The notes: generated from the sequence alone by a model not told the origin. Counted from the first letter of the stretch, positions 25,634-36,376 are shown. The stretch: 48,055 nucleotides of DNA from Candidatus Eiseniibacteriota bacterium (GCA_016710095.1 JADJLL010000026.1:1-48055), one strand, 5' to 3'. A program made the numbers and translations.

Positions 25634-27382
25634 ATGCGAAGCATCGCCGCTCGCATCGGGACGCTACCGGCCCTTCTGTGCGTGCTGATCCGGCCCGCTC
25701 TCGGCGCCGCCGTGCAGGACTCCGAGGTTGTGGCCCGGGCCGACTCCGCACGCGGCGCCGCGTACATGGCGGCCGAGTCCCTCGGCGCGCATGTCCTGCG
25801 AGGTTCCGCGGTGGCTGCGCCGTCGGAATCCACCGCCGCGCGCCGCCTCCCGCCCGTACCGGTCTTCCTCGGCGGACGCGAGGTCTTTCGCGTGCTCGGC
25901 GCGTGGGAGGGGCTTGACCCGGCGCGTCGTGCGCAGGCCATCCGGTCCCGGCTCGACGCCGCCGTCGCGGACGAGAGCACGCCGCCCGACTCGCTTCACT
26001 TCACCGCGTCGCCCGACGGCATCCGTGTGTCCCTCGGCAAACACTATCTCTGGGTCATCACGGCCGACGACCTGCCGGTGCGCGAGCCCACCGCGCTCAG
26101 CCTCTGGCTCTCCGAACTGCAGGCGACGCTCCGCGCCAGCCTCGTCCACGAGCGGGAGAGCCGCACACCGGCGCAGTTCACGCTTTCCATCGTGGTGGCC
26201 CTGGTGCTCACGCTGCTCGCGCTGCTGGTGGGACGGCTCCTCCTCGCGGCGGGGAGGCGCTGGCGCGCGTGGCTCGGGGCCTCGCTGCGGTCTCGCATCC
26301 CCGCGCTGAGGATTCGTGATTTCGAGGTCGCCTCGAGCAGCCAGCTCGCCGGCTTCCTCGGGGTCGCGATCGGGCACCTCGACGTGCCGCTCGGATTGCT
26401 GCTCGTGTATGCCTACGGCGGCAGTCTTCGAGCGCTTCGCGTGGACACAGAGCTGGGGCTGGCAGCTGCGGCACTTCGCCGCCGAGCGGGCGCTCGGCTT
26501 CCTCGGCTCCATCAGCTCCGCGCGCTGCCCGGCCTCGTGACGATCGCCGTGCTCGCGTTCGTCTTCCGGCTGCTCGTGCGGCTCTCGAACCGTTTCTTCG
26601 GCGCGATCGAGCAAGGGACGCATCGTCTCGGCCACTTCCATCCCGAGCTCGCACGGCCGACCCGGCGCATCGTGACCATCGGGCTGTGGATCACGTTCGT
26701 GGTGATCGCCGTGCCGTACGTACCCGGAGCGCAGTCCCGCGCGTTCCAGGGTGTCTCCGTGCTCGTGGGCCTGCTGTTGTCGATCGGCTCGAGCGGTTTC
26801 GTGGGCAACATGATCGCGGGACTCGTACTGACCTACTCCCGATCGTTCCGCCCCGGAGACCGGGTACGGATCGGCGAGCACGTCGGGGACGTCGTGAGCC
26901 TCGGCTACTTCGCCACCAAGCTCCGCAGCGTGCGAAACGAGGAGATCACGATCCCGAACGGACAGATGGCGAACAGCACCATCGTGAACTACTCGCGCCT
27001 CGCGGAAACCGACGGCCTGATCCTGCACACGGAGGTGACGATCGGCTACGACGTCGCGTGGCCGCGGGTGCACGCGCTCCTGATCGAGGCCGCCGGGAGC
27101 GTGGCCGGCATCGAGCGCGCTCCCGAGCCCTGGGTCTACCAGCGCGCTGCACGATCACGCGGTGGCCTACGAGCTGAACGCGGTCATGCGAGGATTCGCA
27201 CGCGCAGTTGCGGCTCTACTCGGACCTGCACGCCGAGATCGAGGACGCCTTCAGCCGAGCGGGCGTGGAAATTACTTTCGCCCGCGTACCACGCGCTGCG
27301 CGACGCGAACGCGACCGTGCTGCCCGATTCACCAAAGGGTCCGCGCCCCGACCTTTCCGGCTTCCGCATGCGGACACCCTGA
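25634..27382 (+). CDS. MscS-family mechanosensitive ion channel with exported N-terminal domain (frameshifted)
   Basis: About 580 residues. A signal peptide (MRSIAARIGTLPALLCVLIR) is followed by a periplasmic region and several membrane helices (QFTLSIVVALVLTLLALLVG, IVTIGLWITFVVIAVPYVPG). The pore-lining and beta domains of MscS are clear: GVSVLVGLLLSIGSSGFVGN, RPGDRVRIGEHVGDVV, then EEITIPNGQMANSTIVNYSR. These channels release solutes on hypo-osmotic shock. At least five single-base shifts are needed (near 26410, 26525, 27145, 27200 and 27272), after which the C-terminus reads AVAYELNAVMRGF, LYSDLHAEIEDAFSRAGVEI and SPAYHALRDAN. A GGAGG site 11 bases upstream supports the ATG; a TAGAGT box at 25573-25578 may be the -10. 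Confidence 0.85.
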   Translation: MRSIAARIGTLPALLCVLIRPALGAAVQDSEVVARADSARGAAYMAAESLGAHVLRGSAVAAPSESTAARRLPPVPVFLGGREVFRVLGAWEGLDPARRAQAIRSRLDAAVADESTPPDSLHFTASPDGIRVSLGKHYLWVITADDLPVREPTALSLWLSELQATLRASLVHERESRTPAQFTLSIVVALVLTLLALLVGRLLLAAGRRWRAWLGASLRSRIPALRIRDFEVASSSQLAGFLGVAIGHLDVPLGLLLVYAYGGSLRALRVDTELGLAAAALRRRAGARLPRLHQLRALPGLVTIAVLAFVFRLLVRLSNRFFGAIEQGTHRLGHFHPELARPTRRIVTIGLWITFVVIAVPYVPGAQSRAFQGVSVLVGLLLSIGSSGFVGNMIAGLVLTYSRSFRPGDRVRIGEHVGDVVSLGYFATKLRSVRNEEITIPNGQMANSTIVNYSRLAETDGLILHTEVTIGYDVAWPRVHALLIEAAGSVAGIERAPEPWVYQRAARSRGGLRAERGHARIRTRSCGSTRTCTPRSRTPSAERAWKLLSPAYHALRDANATVLPDSPKGPRPDLSGFRMRTP

Positions 27383-27453
27383 GACACAGCATCGGCCCGG
27401 CCGAGGAAGACGGGCCACGGCAACAGGACAAAACCGAACCAAGGAGCGTGCAG

Positions 27454-29085
27454 GTGTCCCAGACCCCACTCTGGTACAAGGACGCGGTCTTCTACGAGTT
27501 GCACGTCAAGGCGTTCTGCGACAGTGACGGCGACGGCATCGGCGACTTCCGCGGCCTCACGAGCAAACTCGACTACCTGGTCGAGCTCGGCGTGGACTGC
27601 CTGTGGCTGCTGCCCATGTACCCGTCGCCGATGCGCGACGACGGCTACGACATCTCGGACTACTGCGCCATCCATCCGAGCTACGGGACCTTCGACGACT
27701 TCCGGGCGTTCCTCGACGCCGCACACTCGCGGCCTGCGTGTGATCACGGAACTCGTCCTGAACCACACCTCCGACCAGCACCCGTGGTTCCTCGAGTCTC
27801 GCAGCTCGCGCGAAAACCCGAAGCGCGATTGGTACGTCTGGAGCGACACCGACGAGCGCTACGCGGGCGTGAGGCGCATCTTCGTGGACACCGAGCTGTC
27901 GAACTGGGCGTGGGACCCGATTTCGAAGGCCTACTACTGGCATCGCTTCTACACGCAGCAGCCCGACCTCAACTTCGACCATCCGGAAGTCCGAGAAGAA
28001 ATCTGGAAGGTGATGAAGTTCTGGCTGGAGGTGGGCGTGGACGGCTTCCGCGTGGACGCCGTGCCGTACCTCGTCGAGCGTGAGGGCACCTCCTGCGAGA
28101 ACCTGCCGGAGACACACGACGTGCTGCGTGAACTGCGGCGCCGCGTGGACGAACAGTTCCCCGGCCGCATGCTCCTCGCCGAGGCGAACATGCCACCGGG
28201 GGAGGTTCGGCCATATTTCGCGGACGGCGACGAGTTCCACATGGCGTTCCATTTCCCGATCATGCCGCGCATGTTCATGGCGCTGCGCCTGGAGGACCGC
28301 AAACCACTGGTCGAGATCGTCCGCCGTACGCCGCCGATTCCCGACAACTGCCAGTGGGGCCTGTTCCTTCGCAATCACGACGAGCTTACGCTCGAGATGG
28401 TCTCGGAAGCCGAACGCGCCTACATGTACGACTCGTACGCGAGCGAGCCCGCGGCGCGCCTCAACCTCGGCATTCGCCGGCGCCTCGCGCCGCTGCTCGA
28501 AGGCGACCTGCGCCGCGTCCAGTTGTTGAACGGCATCCTGATGTCTCTGCCGGGAAGCCCGTTCCTCTACTACGGCGACGAGATCGGGATGGGCGACAAC
28601 ATCTATCTCGGCGATCGCAACGGAGTGCGCACGCCGATGCCGTGGAGCGGCGGCTGGAACGCCGGCTTCTCGAGCGCGGATCCCGAACGCCTCTGCCACC
28701 CGCTCATTTCGAACCCGCTCTACGGCTACGCCACGATCAACGTCAGGCCCAGGAGCGGAACACGCATTCGCTGCTGCACTGGACGCGGCGCCTCGTCCGG
28801 ATCCGGCGTTCGACGATGGTCTTCGGCCGCGGTGCCCTCGAGTTCCTCGCGCCCGCGAATCATCGCATCCTGGCCTACCTCCGAACGCTCGAGGACGAGA
28901 CGATTCTCGTCGTGAACAACCTCTCGAGCGCCGCACAGGCCGCGGAGCTGGAACTTGCACCTCTCGCCGGCGCGATTCCGGTGGAGATGTTCGGAGGCAG
29001 CATCTTCCCGCGCATCGGCGATGCACCTTACGTGCTCACGCTGGCGCCCCATTCGTTCTTCTGGTTCCGGCTGCGTTACCTCTGA
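27454..29085 (+). CDS. treS: Trehalose synthase, GH13 maltose alpha-D-glucosyltransferase (frameshifted)
   Basis: About 543 residues, starting at GTG 27454 after an AAGGAG site. TreS interconverts maltose and trehalose in the cytoplasm. Landmarks: LWYKDAVFYELHVKAFCDSD and GDFRGLTSKLDYL at the start, RVITELVLNHTSDQHPWF, the catalytic Asp in GVDGFRVDAVPYLV, the general acid Glu in MLLAEANMPP, and the transition-state Asp in FLRNHDELT. The C-terminal half keeps FLYYGDEIGMGDNIYLGDRN and the beta-sandwich end APHSFFWFRLRYL. Two single-base shifts interrupt it, near 27729 and near 28744. It forms a plus-strand run with a glycosyltransferase and a membrane protein. The maltokinase domain often fused in actinobacteria is absent. 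Confidence 0.88.
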
Positions 29086-29119
29086 TGCGGCGAACGCCCA
29101 ACGCCGGTGGAGAGACCTC

Positions 29120-30375
29120 ATGACCCGTACGCGCCTGTTGCCCGACGAGCTGTTCCGTCAGCTCGTGGCCGTGGGGCAGGTGGACCTCCTCGTCGGCGTG
29201 CCGACGTTCAATCATGCCTCGACCATCGGACCCGTGACCACGACGCTCCACGCCGGGCTCGCGAAGCACTTCCCGCGCGAGCGCACGGTGATCGTGAACA
29301 TCGACTCCGGCTCCGAGGACGGCACGCGCGGAGCTGCTGCGCGCCGCACCGCTCGCCCCGATGAGCTGCGAAACCTGTCTACCCCTGCACGACGCACCGC
29401 GTGAGCGCCGTGGTGCCCGGCGGCCCCGGACGCAGCGTGGCCACGCGAGCGGTGTTCGCGGCGGCGGACTTGCTCCGGGCACAGGCAGTCGTGATGGTGG
29501 ATGCCGACGTGATCGACCTTCGCGAGGACTGGGTGTACCTGCTCGCGCGGCCGGTGCTCGAGGTCGCACGGACCTGCTGCTGCCCTGCCATCCGCGCCGG
29601 AGGTTCGACGGACCGCTGCTCTCGCAGTTCGTGCGCCCGCTGCTCGGGCAGGCGTTCGCCCGGCAGCTGCCTTCGCACCTCGCGGGCGAGTTCGCCTGCA
29701 CGGGCCGGTTCGCGGCGCGGCGCGTGGGCGATGCGCTCTGGGAGGGAGATCCCACGCGTGCGGCGCTGGACGTCCGGCTGCTGGCCTCCGCGCTCGCGGA
29801 GGAACAGCGCATCGGGGACGTCCTCGTGGGCTCGCTCGTTCGCTCCCCGCGTACCGGCCCCCGCCCTGAGCGATCTCTTCCGCGAGGTCGTGGGGGCGAC
29901 GTTTGCGGCACTCGAGCAGCACGCCGGCGTGTGGCGCTCACGTGAAGGAACCGCCCCGGCCGCGGACGGCGGACCCGCATGGCCGCTCGACGACGAGGAC
30001 TCCGGGCGGGAAACGGGCCCCCTCGAGGAGCGCTTCCGTTCCGGCGTGCGAGATCTCGCGCCGCTGCTCGGGGAGCTCCTCACTCCGGGCACGCTCGCGG
30101 CCGTCCGGGAAGTTGCGGCCCGGCCCGGCCCGCTTCACGTCCCGGATCATCTGTGGGTGGCGCTGGTGTACGAGTTCGCCGGCTCGGCGCACCGGAACGT
30201 CATGAATCGCGAGCACGCGATCCAGGCCATGGTGCCGCTCTACCTGGGGCGCGTCGCCACGCATTTCACGGAAATCGCCTCCGTGGACGAGACCGGGCAC
30301 CGGTCGCGGTTGAAGGCGCTCGAGGACGAGTTCGCCCGGCTTCGCCCGATGCTTATCGACCGATGGAACGACTGA
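29120..30375 (+). CDS. GT-A fold glycosyltransferase, possibly compatible-solute synthesis (frameshifted)
   Basis: About 415 residues after correction. The N-terminal nucleotide-sugar domain starts DLLVGVPTFNHASTIGPVTT and has DSGSEDGT and a metal-binding VMVDADVIDL. The C-terminal half is helical with HRNVMNREHAIQAMVPLYLG. The general order resembles family-2-type enzymes such as glucosylglycerate or mannosylglycerate synthases, and the position between trehalose and osmotic genes supports such a role, but the acceptor is not shown by the sequence. At least four single-base shifts are needed between 29325 and 29870. It starts 34 bases after treS and ends 15 bases before the next gene, so the run is likely an operon. 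Confidence 0.7.
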
Positions 30376-30390
30376 ACTAGGAGGTGACAC

Positions 30391-31101
30391 ATGCCGGAAA
30401 CGACCTCGGATGTGCTGCGGACCGCTTGGCAGGAGTTCCTGCACGGCATGCTCGTGAACCTGCCACACGTCCTCGCCATGCTCAGCCTGTTCCTCGTCGG
30501 CGCGCTCATGGCGTGGCTGCTCGCGCTCCTGACCCGCCTGATGCTGCGCGCGCTGCGCCTCGACACGCTCGCCGAGCGCGCGGGACTCGCCGTCACTCTC
30601 GCGCGCGCCGGGATGCCCCGGGGCTCCGACGTCGCGGCTTCGATGGTGTTCTGGATCGTGTTCACGGCCTTCCTCGTTTCGGGACTCGGTGCCCTCGGGC
30701 TCGAAGGCATGAGCAACCTGACCGCGGAGTTCGTGTTGTTCCTGCCGAGGCTCGGCGTCGCCGTGGGACTGCTGATCTTCGGCATCGTGGCGGCGAAGTT
30801 CGTCTGGCGCGCCACGCTGCTGGCGGCGGTCAACGCCGACGTGCCGTCCGCGCGCTTCCTCAGCGGCGCCGTGCGCTGGCTCATCCTGACACTCACCGTG
30901 GCCATGGCGCTCGAGCAGATCGGCGTGGCGAAGACCATCATGCTGACGTCGTTCGCGATCGCCTTCGGAGCCCTCATGCTCGGAGTCGCGGTTGCGATCG
31001 GCATCGGCGGCGCGCCGATCGCACGGCGCCTGCTGGAAAAGCAGTTCCCCGAGAAGCCCGATCCCCCCAAGGACGCGCCCCCGGACATCTCTCACCTCTA
31101 G
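30391..31101 (+). CDS. Conserved TM-helix (CmpX/MscS-related) membrane protein
   Basis: 236 residues, intact. Four to five membrane helices are visible (HVLAMLSLFLVGALMAWLLA, MVFWIVFTAFLVSGLGALGL, LFLPRLGVAVGLLIFGIVAA, FAIAFGALMLGVAVAIGIGG). The alternation of a helix pair with LARAG and an ALEQIG segment is the repeat unit of the conserved TM-helix family found in CmpX and MscS-like proteins, which lacks the MscS beta domain. It is probably involved in envelope tension sensing or channel function. A strong AGGAGG site precedes the ATG. It ends on a CTAG shared with the stop of the convergent small gene. A paralogue lies at 35676-36376. Confidence 0.8.
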   Translation: MPETTSDVLRTAWQEFLHGMLVNLPHVLAMLSLFLVGALMAWLLALLTRLMLRALRLDTLAERAGLAVTLARAGMPRGSDVAASMVFWIVFTAFLVSGLGALGLEGMSNLTAEFVLFLPRLGVAVGLLIFGIVAAKFVWRATLLAAVNADVPSARFLSGAVRWLILTLTVAMALEQIGVAKTIMLTSFAIAFGALMLGVAVAIGIGGAPIARRLLEKQFPEKPDPPKDAPPDISHL

Positions 31102-31304
31102 GAGGCACCCGATCCCGAAACGTGCACGTCGAGCTGCGGGAACGCCGTGACGCCACTCGTGTCGCGGAAGCGCGCGTCGATGCGATACCGGAGCGCGCTC
31201 TCGGCGAGCCGTGCGGGCCCCCGTTCCGCGACGAGTGAGCCCGCCGTGAAGGACGCCTCGCCGACAGGTGCGGGGACTAGGTTCCCGATCAGCGGAATGG
31301 GCAT
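31098..31304 (-). CDS. Small protein of unknown function
   Basis: 68 residues: MPIPLIGNLVPAPVGEASFT..., then YRIDARFRDTSGVTAFPQLD, ending in VHVSGSGAS. The codon use and absence of Arg/Pro runs make it look like a real protein, and an AAGAGG site precedes the ATG, 15 bases after the antiporter stop on the same strand. I recognise no family. It could be a small accessory of the antiporter; alternatively it is a displaced C-terminus of that protein after a frameshift. Confidence 0.45.
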   Translation of the reverse strand: MPIPLIGNLVPAPVGEASFTAGSLVAERGPARLAESALRYRIDARFRDTSGVTAFPQLDVHVSGSGAS

Positions 31305-31318
31305 GGCGCCTCTTGGAG

Positions 31319-32587
31319 TCAGTGCCGCGACGAGCGCTGTGACGTCACCGGCCGGGACTGAAGCCAGGCGGCGAGCGGTCCGACGGTGAGTCCCTGCACG
31401 AGGATGCTGAACGCGACCACGAGGTAGGTGGCCGTGACGATCAGGTCGTGCGGACCTCCCTTGGGCAGCGACAACGCGAGCGCGACCGAAATGCCGCCCC
31501 GGAGGCCACTCCAGGTGAGCAGCGTGATCGCGTACCGGCTCACGGGCTGCCGCCACGCGCGCAAAAGCAGGATGGGAATCCCGACGCTCACGCCCCGCGC
31601 CGCGAGCAGGATCGGGATGAGCAGGAATCCCGCGGCGAGGAACGGCCACGAGAACTCGAGCACCACGACCTCGACCCCGATGAGCACAAACAGCAGCGCG
31701 TTGAGGAACTCGTCCACGAGTTCCCAGAAGCTGTCGAGCCGTTCCTGCGTCCGGTCCGACATCGCGAAAGCGCGCCCCTGATTGCCCACCATGAGGCCGG
31801 CGACCACCATCGCAAGCGGGCCCGAAACGTGGAGCCGCTGCGCGAGCGCGTACCCACCCGTGACGACGGCCAACGTCAGGAGGATCTCGACCTGATAGTG
31901 GTCCACGCTCTTGAGCATGCGATAGGCGAGGAACCCGACGACGACACCGTAGAGCACGCCTCCCACGACCTCCTCGAGCAGCAGCATCCCGACGTGGCGG
32001 AAGCTGAGTTCGGCGCCGGGTGCGGTGAGCGACAGGAGTACGAGGAAGACGACCACGCCGAACCCGTCGTTGAAGAGCGACTCGCCGGTGATCTTCACGT
32101 GCAGTGACTTCGGCACTCCGGCCCGTTGCAGAAGGGCGCCGACCGCAATCGGGTCGGTGGGCGAGATGAGCGCTCCGAAGAGCAGGCACTGCAGGAAAGG
32201 CACCTCGAGTCCGAGCCGCGGGAACAGCACCCAGGACGCGATTCCCACGAGTACCGTGGAGATCACGACGCTCCCAGTCGCGAGCAGCAGGATCGCCCAT
32301 TTCTGCCGGAGGAGGTCGTCCATCTGGAGGTGGATCGCTCCCGCGAAGAGCATCGCCCCGAGCATGCCGTTGAGGAGCGTGTCGTGAAAGTCGAGGTCGC
32401 GCACGAGCGGCAGCAGCGGGTCGCGCTCGAACGCGCCGAGCGCGTGCAGCACGACCAACCCGAGTGAGCTGCACATCGCGATCGCGAGCAGCCCGATTGT
32501 TGGCGGCAGGCGGACCCAGCGGTGATTGATCCAGCTGAAGAGCGCGGCGAGCGTGGTCAGGGAGGCAAACACTTCGAACGGGGTCAT
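31319..32587 (-). CDS. CPA1-family Na+/H+ antiporter (NhaP type)
   Basis: 422 residues, intact, with about 12 membrane helices. Characteristic segments are MLGAMLFAGAIHLQMDDLLR, LLFGALISPTDPIAVGALLQ (the conserved SPTDP), KITGESLFNDGFGVVVF (the ESLFND motif with the transported-ion carboxylates), and ITLLTWSGLRGGISVALALS (the GLRG block). It exchanges cytoplasmic Na+ (or K+) for protons at the inner membrane. No ribosome site precedes the ATG; instead an 8-base C-run (G-run at 32590-32597 on the plus strand) ends 3 bases before it. It lies downstream of the Usp and ClC genes on the same strand. Confidence 0.92.
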   Translation of the reverse strand: MTPFEVFASLTTLAALFSWINHRWVRLPPTIGLLAIAMCSSLGLVVLHALGAFERDPLLPLVRDLDFHDTLLNGMLGAMLFAGAIHLQMDDLLRQKWAILLLATGSVVISTVLVGIASWVLFPRLGLEVPFLQCLLFGALISPTDPIAVGALLQRAGVPKSLHVKITGESLFNDGFGVVVFLVLLSLTAPGAELSFRHVGMLLLEEVVGGVLYGVVVGFLAYRMLKSVDHYQVEILLTLAVVTGGYALAQRLHVSGPLAMVVAGLMVGNQGRAFAMSDRTQERLDSFWELVDEFLNALLFVLIGVEVVVLEFSWPFLAAGFLLIPILLAARGVSVGIPILLLRAWRQPVSRYAITLLTWSGLRGGISVALALSLPKGGPHDLIVTATYLVVAFSILVQGLTVGPLAAWLQSRPVTSQRSSRH

Positions 32588-32780
32588 GTGGGGGGGGCCG
32601 GCGAGTGAGCGGGAGGATCACGAGCACGCGGCCGCGTACCGGTAGGCCTTCCCGAATCGGATGTGAGGGAGGGGCACCGTGCCTGCGGCTGTCAAGTGCA
32701 CAAGCCGCGCGTGCGCCGCCGAAACTCCGCGAGGCCCACGAACGATCCTCCTCGGCCGACCCGCCTCGAGTTTCGTGCGC

Positions 32781-33657
32781 TCACCGTACCGTCCCGAGCC
32801 GGACGATCAACATACTGCAGGGCGCCCGCCGCAACACGCTCTCCGCGACGCTTCCGAGCGTCAGGCGCTGGAACCCGCTGCGACCGTGCGTGCCGACGAT
32901 GATCCACGAGGCGCGCAGCCGAGCCGCCTCCTCGAGGATGGCTTCCGCGGGAGACCCGACGCTCAGGATCGTGTCGTCCGCCGCGTACTGCTTCCGCAGT
33001 TGCTCGAGCCGCGACTTCGACGACTCGATCTCGGACTCGAGCAGGCGAGTCATCATCCGCGACGAGACGCTGTCCGGCGCCTCCAGCGCGAGGACGCGCA
33101 CCTCGACGGCATGAAGGATCAGGAAGCCGACACCGAGCCGATCCGCCTCTGCGCGTCCGGCTTCGACGGCCGGCAACGAAGTATCCGAGAAGTCGGTCGC
33201 CGCGAGCACGACACCGGGAGCGTGCGCCCGGACGACGCGCACGCGGCACGACGCGTGTCGCGTGACGCGCTCGGCGACACCTCGAAGGAGGCCCGTTCAC
33301 CCCTCGATCCCGAGCCGAGCACGATGAGCGACGCATGCTCGGCCTCCGCCGTTTCGAGGATCGCGGCGTGTGCCGATCCGATCACGACCCGCGCCGAAGG
33401 TCTCGGCATCGTTCCCGAGGACGCGGACGACGCGAGCCGAGAGCCTGCTCGACTCTCGCTCGCGCGCTCCCGGCCACCTCGAGATCTGCTTCTCGCAACT
33501 GCGGGAAGAGAGGCCGCCTCCCATACAGATCGGGCATCGCGTGGCAGACAATCAAGGGTGCCGCGTGCGCACGCGCGATCGCGTGCGCCTGACACACCGC
33601 CTCTTCACCGGCCGTGTCGATAGCGGTCGCCACCAGGATGGGTCCAGAAGGTCGCAT
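32781..33657 (-). CDS. Tandem universal stress protein (frameshifted)
   Basis: About 290 residues with two UspA domains. Domain 1 starts MRPSGPILVATAIDTAGEEA and, after shifts near 33420, ends SARVVIGSAHAAILETAEAE with LIVLGSGSRGER. Domain 2 (32781-33242) is intact: GVVLAATDFSDTSLPAVEAG, then IIVGTHGRSGFQRLTLGSVA and a final CSMLIVRLG. The GTHGRSGFQRLTLGS loop is the ATP-binding G-2x-G-9x-G(S/T) signature. Further shifts lie near 33300 and 33245. Tandem Usp proteins take part in stress survival, often with ion transport. A GGAAGGAG site precedes the ATG at 33657. It lies 84 bases downstream of the ClC gene. Confidence 0.85.
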
Positions 33658-33741
33658 GTGCTCTCCTTCCGCCCGCGGGGGGGCGGAGTTCGACGGAAGA
33701 CTGCGCGGCCTTTCGGAGCGGCTATCGAGCGGAAACGGCCT

Positions 33742-35559
33742 TCACGACCGGCGCGGCCCCCCGTGTCGTGCCTGCGACGGGCACGCCGCGATGATGTCGC
33801 GGCGCGACAGGATGCCGACCAGCTCGCGGGATCCTCCCGCTCCACGACCGGTAGCTCTTCGACCTCGAGCGACATGAGGCTCTGGAGCGCTCGATCGAGG
33901 TCGTCGTCCGGCGTCAGGGTCGAGACCGGCGACAACGCGAGGTCGTGCGCGATCGCCGGGGCGCCACTGTCGCTCTCGTCGAGGAAGTGACGCACCTGAG
34001 CGAGCGTCACCACACCGGTCATTGCGGGGTCCACGACGGGGTAGCAGTGCTGCGAAGAAGTCATGCAGCTCTGGATCACTTCACCGAGCGAGGCGCGCTC
34101 CGGAATCGTGTGGAGCTTCCGGCCGCCGATGACGTCGCCGACCCGGACGGCGCGAAGGATCCCGCCGAGGATCGCGCCGCGGTGGGCGGGAGAGTCCAGG
34201 CGACCCGGCACTTGATGGCGATACAGCGACCAGCGGCGGCCGAGCAGGTAGGCCAGTGCGCAGACCCACAGCGCCGGCAGGAGCAGCTGGTAGTTGCCCG
34301 TCATCTCGGAAACCATCACGAGCGTCGAGATCGGCGTGTTCGCGGCCGCGGAGAAGAATCCCGCCATGCCCACGATGACGAACGCGCCGGGCTGGGTGAT
34401 GACGGCCGGGAAGAAGTGCCGCGCGACCAGGCCGACCGCGCCTCCGAGCGCGCCCCCGATCACCATCGAAGGCCCGAAGACCCCTCCCGAGCCGCCGGAA
34501 CCGATCGAACAACTCGTGGTCAGCATCTTGCCGAAGGCGATGACGAGCAGCAAGAGTATTGGGAGTTCACCGCGCATGGCGTGCTGGATCGAGCCGTAGC
34601 CGAACGACAGCACGTCGAGCGCACGCAGGTCGCCCATGCCGTAGTACGCCACGAGCGCGATCACGCCCGTCAGCACGCCGCCGAGCGCAGGCTTCAGCAC
34701 TGCGGGCATGCGCAGCCGCTGGAACAGTCCGTGGATGCCGTAGAAGACCCGCACGAACAGTCCCGAAGCGAGCGCGACCACGAGCGCGAGCACCGTGTAC
34801 GGCAGCAACTCCACGACGGAGTGGGACGTGAATCGCGGGGTGTCGAAAAGCGATCCGAACCCGAACTTCAACGAGAACACGCAGTACGCGATGATAGTCG
34901 AGATGGCCGCCGGGATGATCGCGTCGGGCTCGAACTCGGGATCGGAGTAGAGCACTTCGGCGGCGAAGAGCGCGCCTGGCGAGCGGCGCTCGAAAGATGC
35001 TTCCGACACCGGCGCCCACGCCCGCCGCGAGTAGGATGCGGCGATCGCGCTCGCCGAGTCCGAGCCGCGTGGCCAGGAACGAGCCGAAGCCCGCGCCGAT
35101 CTGCGCGATCGGGCCTTCGCGTCCTCCGGAGCCGCCCGAGCCGAGCGTGATCGCGGAGGCGATGGTCTTGAGGATCGGCACCCGCCCGCGAATCACGCCG
35201 CCTCGCCGGTGAAACGAATCGATCGCTTCGTCGGTGCCGTGGCCTCCGGCCTCCGGTGCGAAGCGCTGGACGAGGAAGCCCGTGAGCCAGCCGCCGAACC
35301 CCGCGACGAGGGGAATCATCCACGGCCGAAGGGGCGAAGCTCCGGGCGTGATCAGGGCCGCCTCTCCGGCGGGTCCTTCCATGCGAAGCCCCGCGAGCCG
35401 GTCGAGAAAGACGTGCGAGCCCGCCTGGCACATGTACTGGAACACGATCGCGCCGAGTCCCGCGACGATTCCCACGAGCGAACTCAGCGCCACCGTCCGG
35501 CTCACGGAGTGAAGTTCGAGATGGCGGGCTTCCCTCGCCACGCCGCGCAGCGGGCTCAA
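33742..35559 (-). CDS. ClC-family chloride channel/transporter with C-terminal CBS domains (frameshifted)
   Basis: About 605 residues. The membrane part has the ClC landmarks TLGSGGSGGREGPIAQIGAG (the anion-binding GxEGP region with gating Glu in REGP) and SIGSGGSGGVFGPSMVIGGA (the GxFxP motif). A pair of CBS domains follows: VGDVIGGRKLHTIPERASLG, and ALSPVSTLTPDDDLDRALQS with VEELPVVERED. Two single-base shifts occur, near 34995 in the membrane domain and near 33830 close to the end, after which it finishes LVGILSRRDIIAACPSQ. It moves Cl- (possibly with H+), balancing charge for the antiporters nearby. CBS domains usually sense adenine nucleotides. Confidence 0.88.
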
Positions 35560-35675
35560 TGCGATCCTCCCATCGGGACGACGAAACGACTACGGGAACG
35601 AAGAGGACTGGGCCGGAAACAGTGCCTGCCGAGCGCGGGGGGCACTCGAGACGGCAGGTCGCGGGGCGACAACCG

Positions 35676-36376
35676 TCAGAGCCGGCGCTTGGGCGGCTCC
35701 TCCTCGAGCGAGCGCAAGTACTCGACGAGAAAGTCACGCGCCAGTTCACGACAGCCCAGTCCGAAAGCGAGCGCCAATCCGAGCCCCGTCGCGGATGCGG
35801 CGACGACCCCGATGGCCATGACGAATTGTGCGGCGAAGCCGAGTTGCTCGAGCGCGAGGAGCATGGCGAAGCCGGTGAGCACCGCGCCGACGACGCGGCC
35901 GAAGATCGCCGCCGCCCGCACTTCGGCGGATTCGAGAAAGCGTTGGGTGACGGCGCCGACGACGATCGCGCCGAGCGTCCCGAGCGCGAAGAGCATGCTC
36001 GCGGTGAGAATCCGGGGAGCACTTCCTCGAAACGGCGCGCGATCGGCGCGGAGAGTTCGAACCCGACGGACTCCAGCGCCAGCGTGAGGGCGCCGAGCAC
36101 GAGCCAGTACGCCACCCAGCCGGCGACCGCAGAAGCATCGTGGCTCTCCACGAACCGCTCACCGACGGCGTGACGCAGGACGGCGTCGAACCGGAGTCCG
36201 CGCAACACACGTCGCACGATGCCCGCGACGAGCGTCGCCGCGAGCCATCCCACCGTGAGGACGACGGCGACGAAGGCGAGCGCGAAGAACGCGCGCGAGG
36301 CGTCGTGACCGAAGCTCTGCATGCGGCCGAGCAGGGTCGTCCACAGCTCTCCGGGCATGATTTCGAGAATGGGCAT
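35676..36376 (-). CDS. Conserved TM-helix membrane protein (frameshifted)
   Basis: About 233 residues. Start MPILEIMPGELWTTLLGRMQ with a GGAGAGG site. Membrane helices: ASRAFFALAFVAVVLTVGWL, SAVAGWVAYWLVLGALTLAL, MLFALGTLGAIVVGAVTQRF, and AIGVVAASATGLGLALAFGL. One single-base shift near 36010 splits the chain. It belongs to the same conserved TM-helix (CmpX/MscS-like) group as the gene at 30391-31101, but the two have diverged strongly. It ends CRELARDFLVEYLRSLEEEP. It lies 26 bases downstream of otsA, so is likely cotranscribed with it. A structural or tension-sensing membrane role is inferred. Confidence 0.75.

Noticed and set aside
32690..32695. A perfect TTGACA (minus strand) upstream of the NhaP gene as a -35 box
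   Set aside because: No acceptable -10 lies at 15-19 bases, and the expected position reads CCTCCC.
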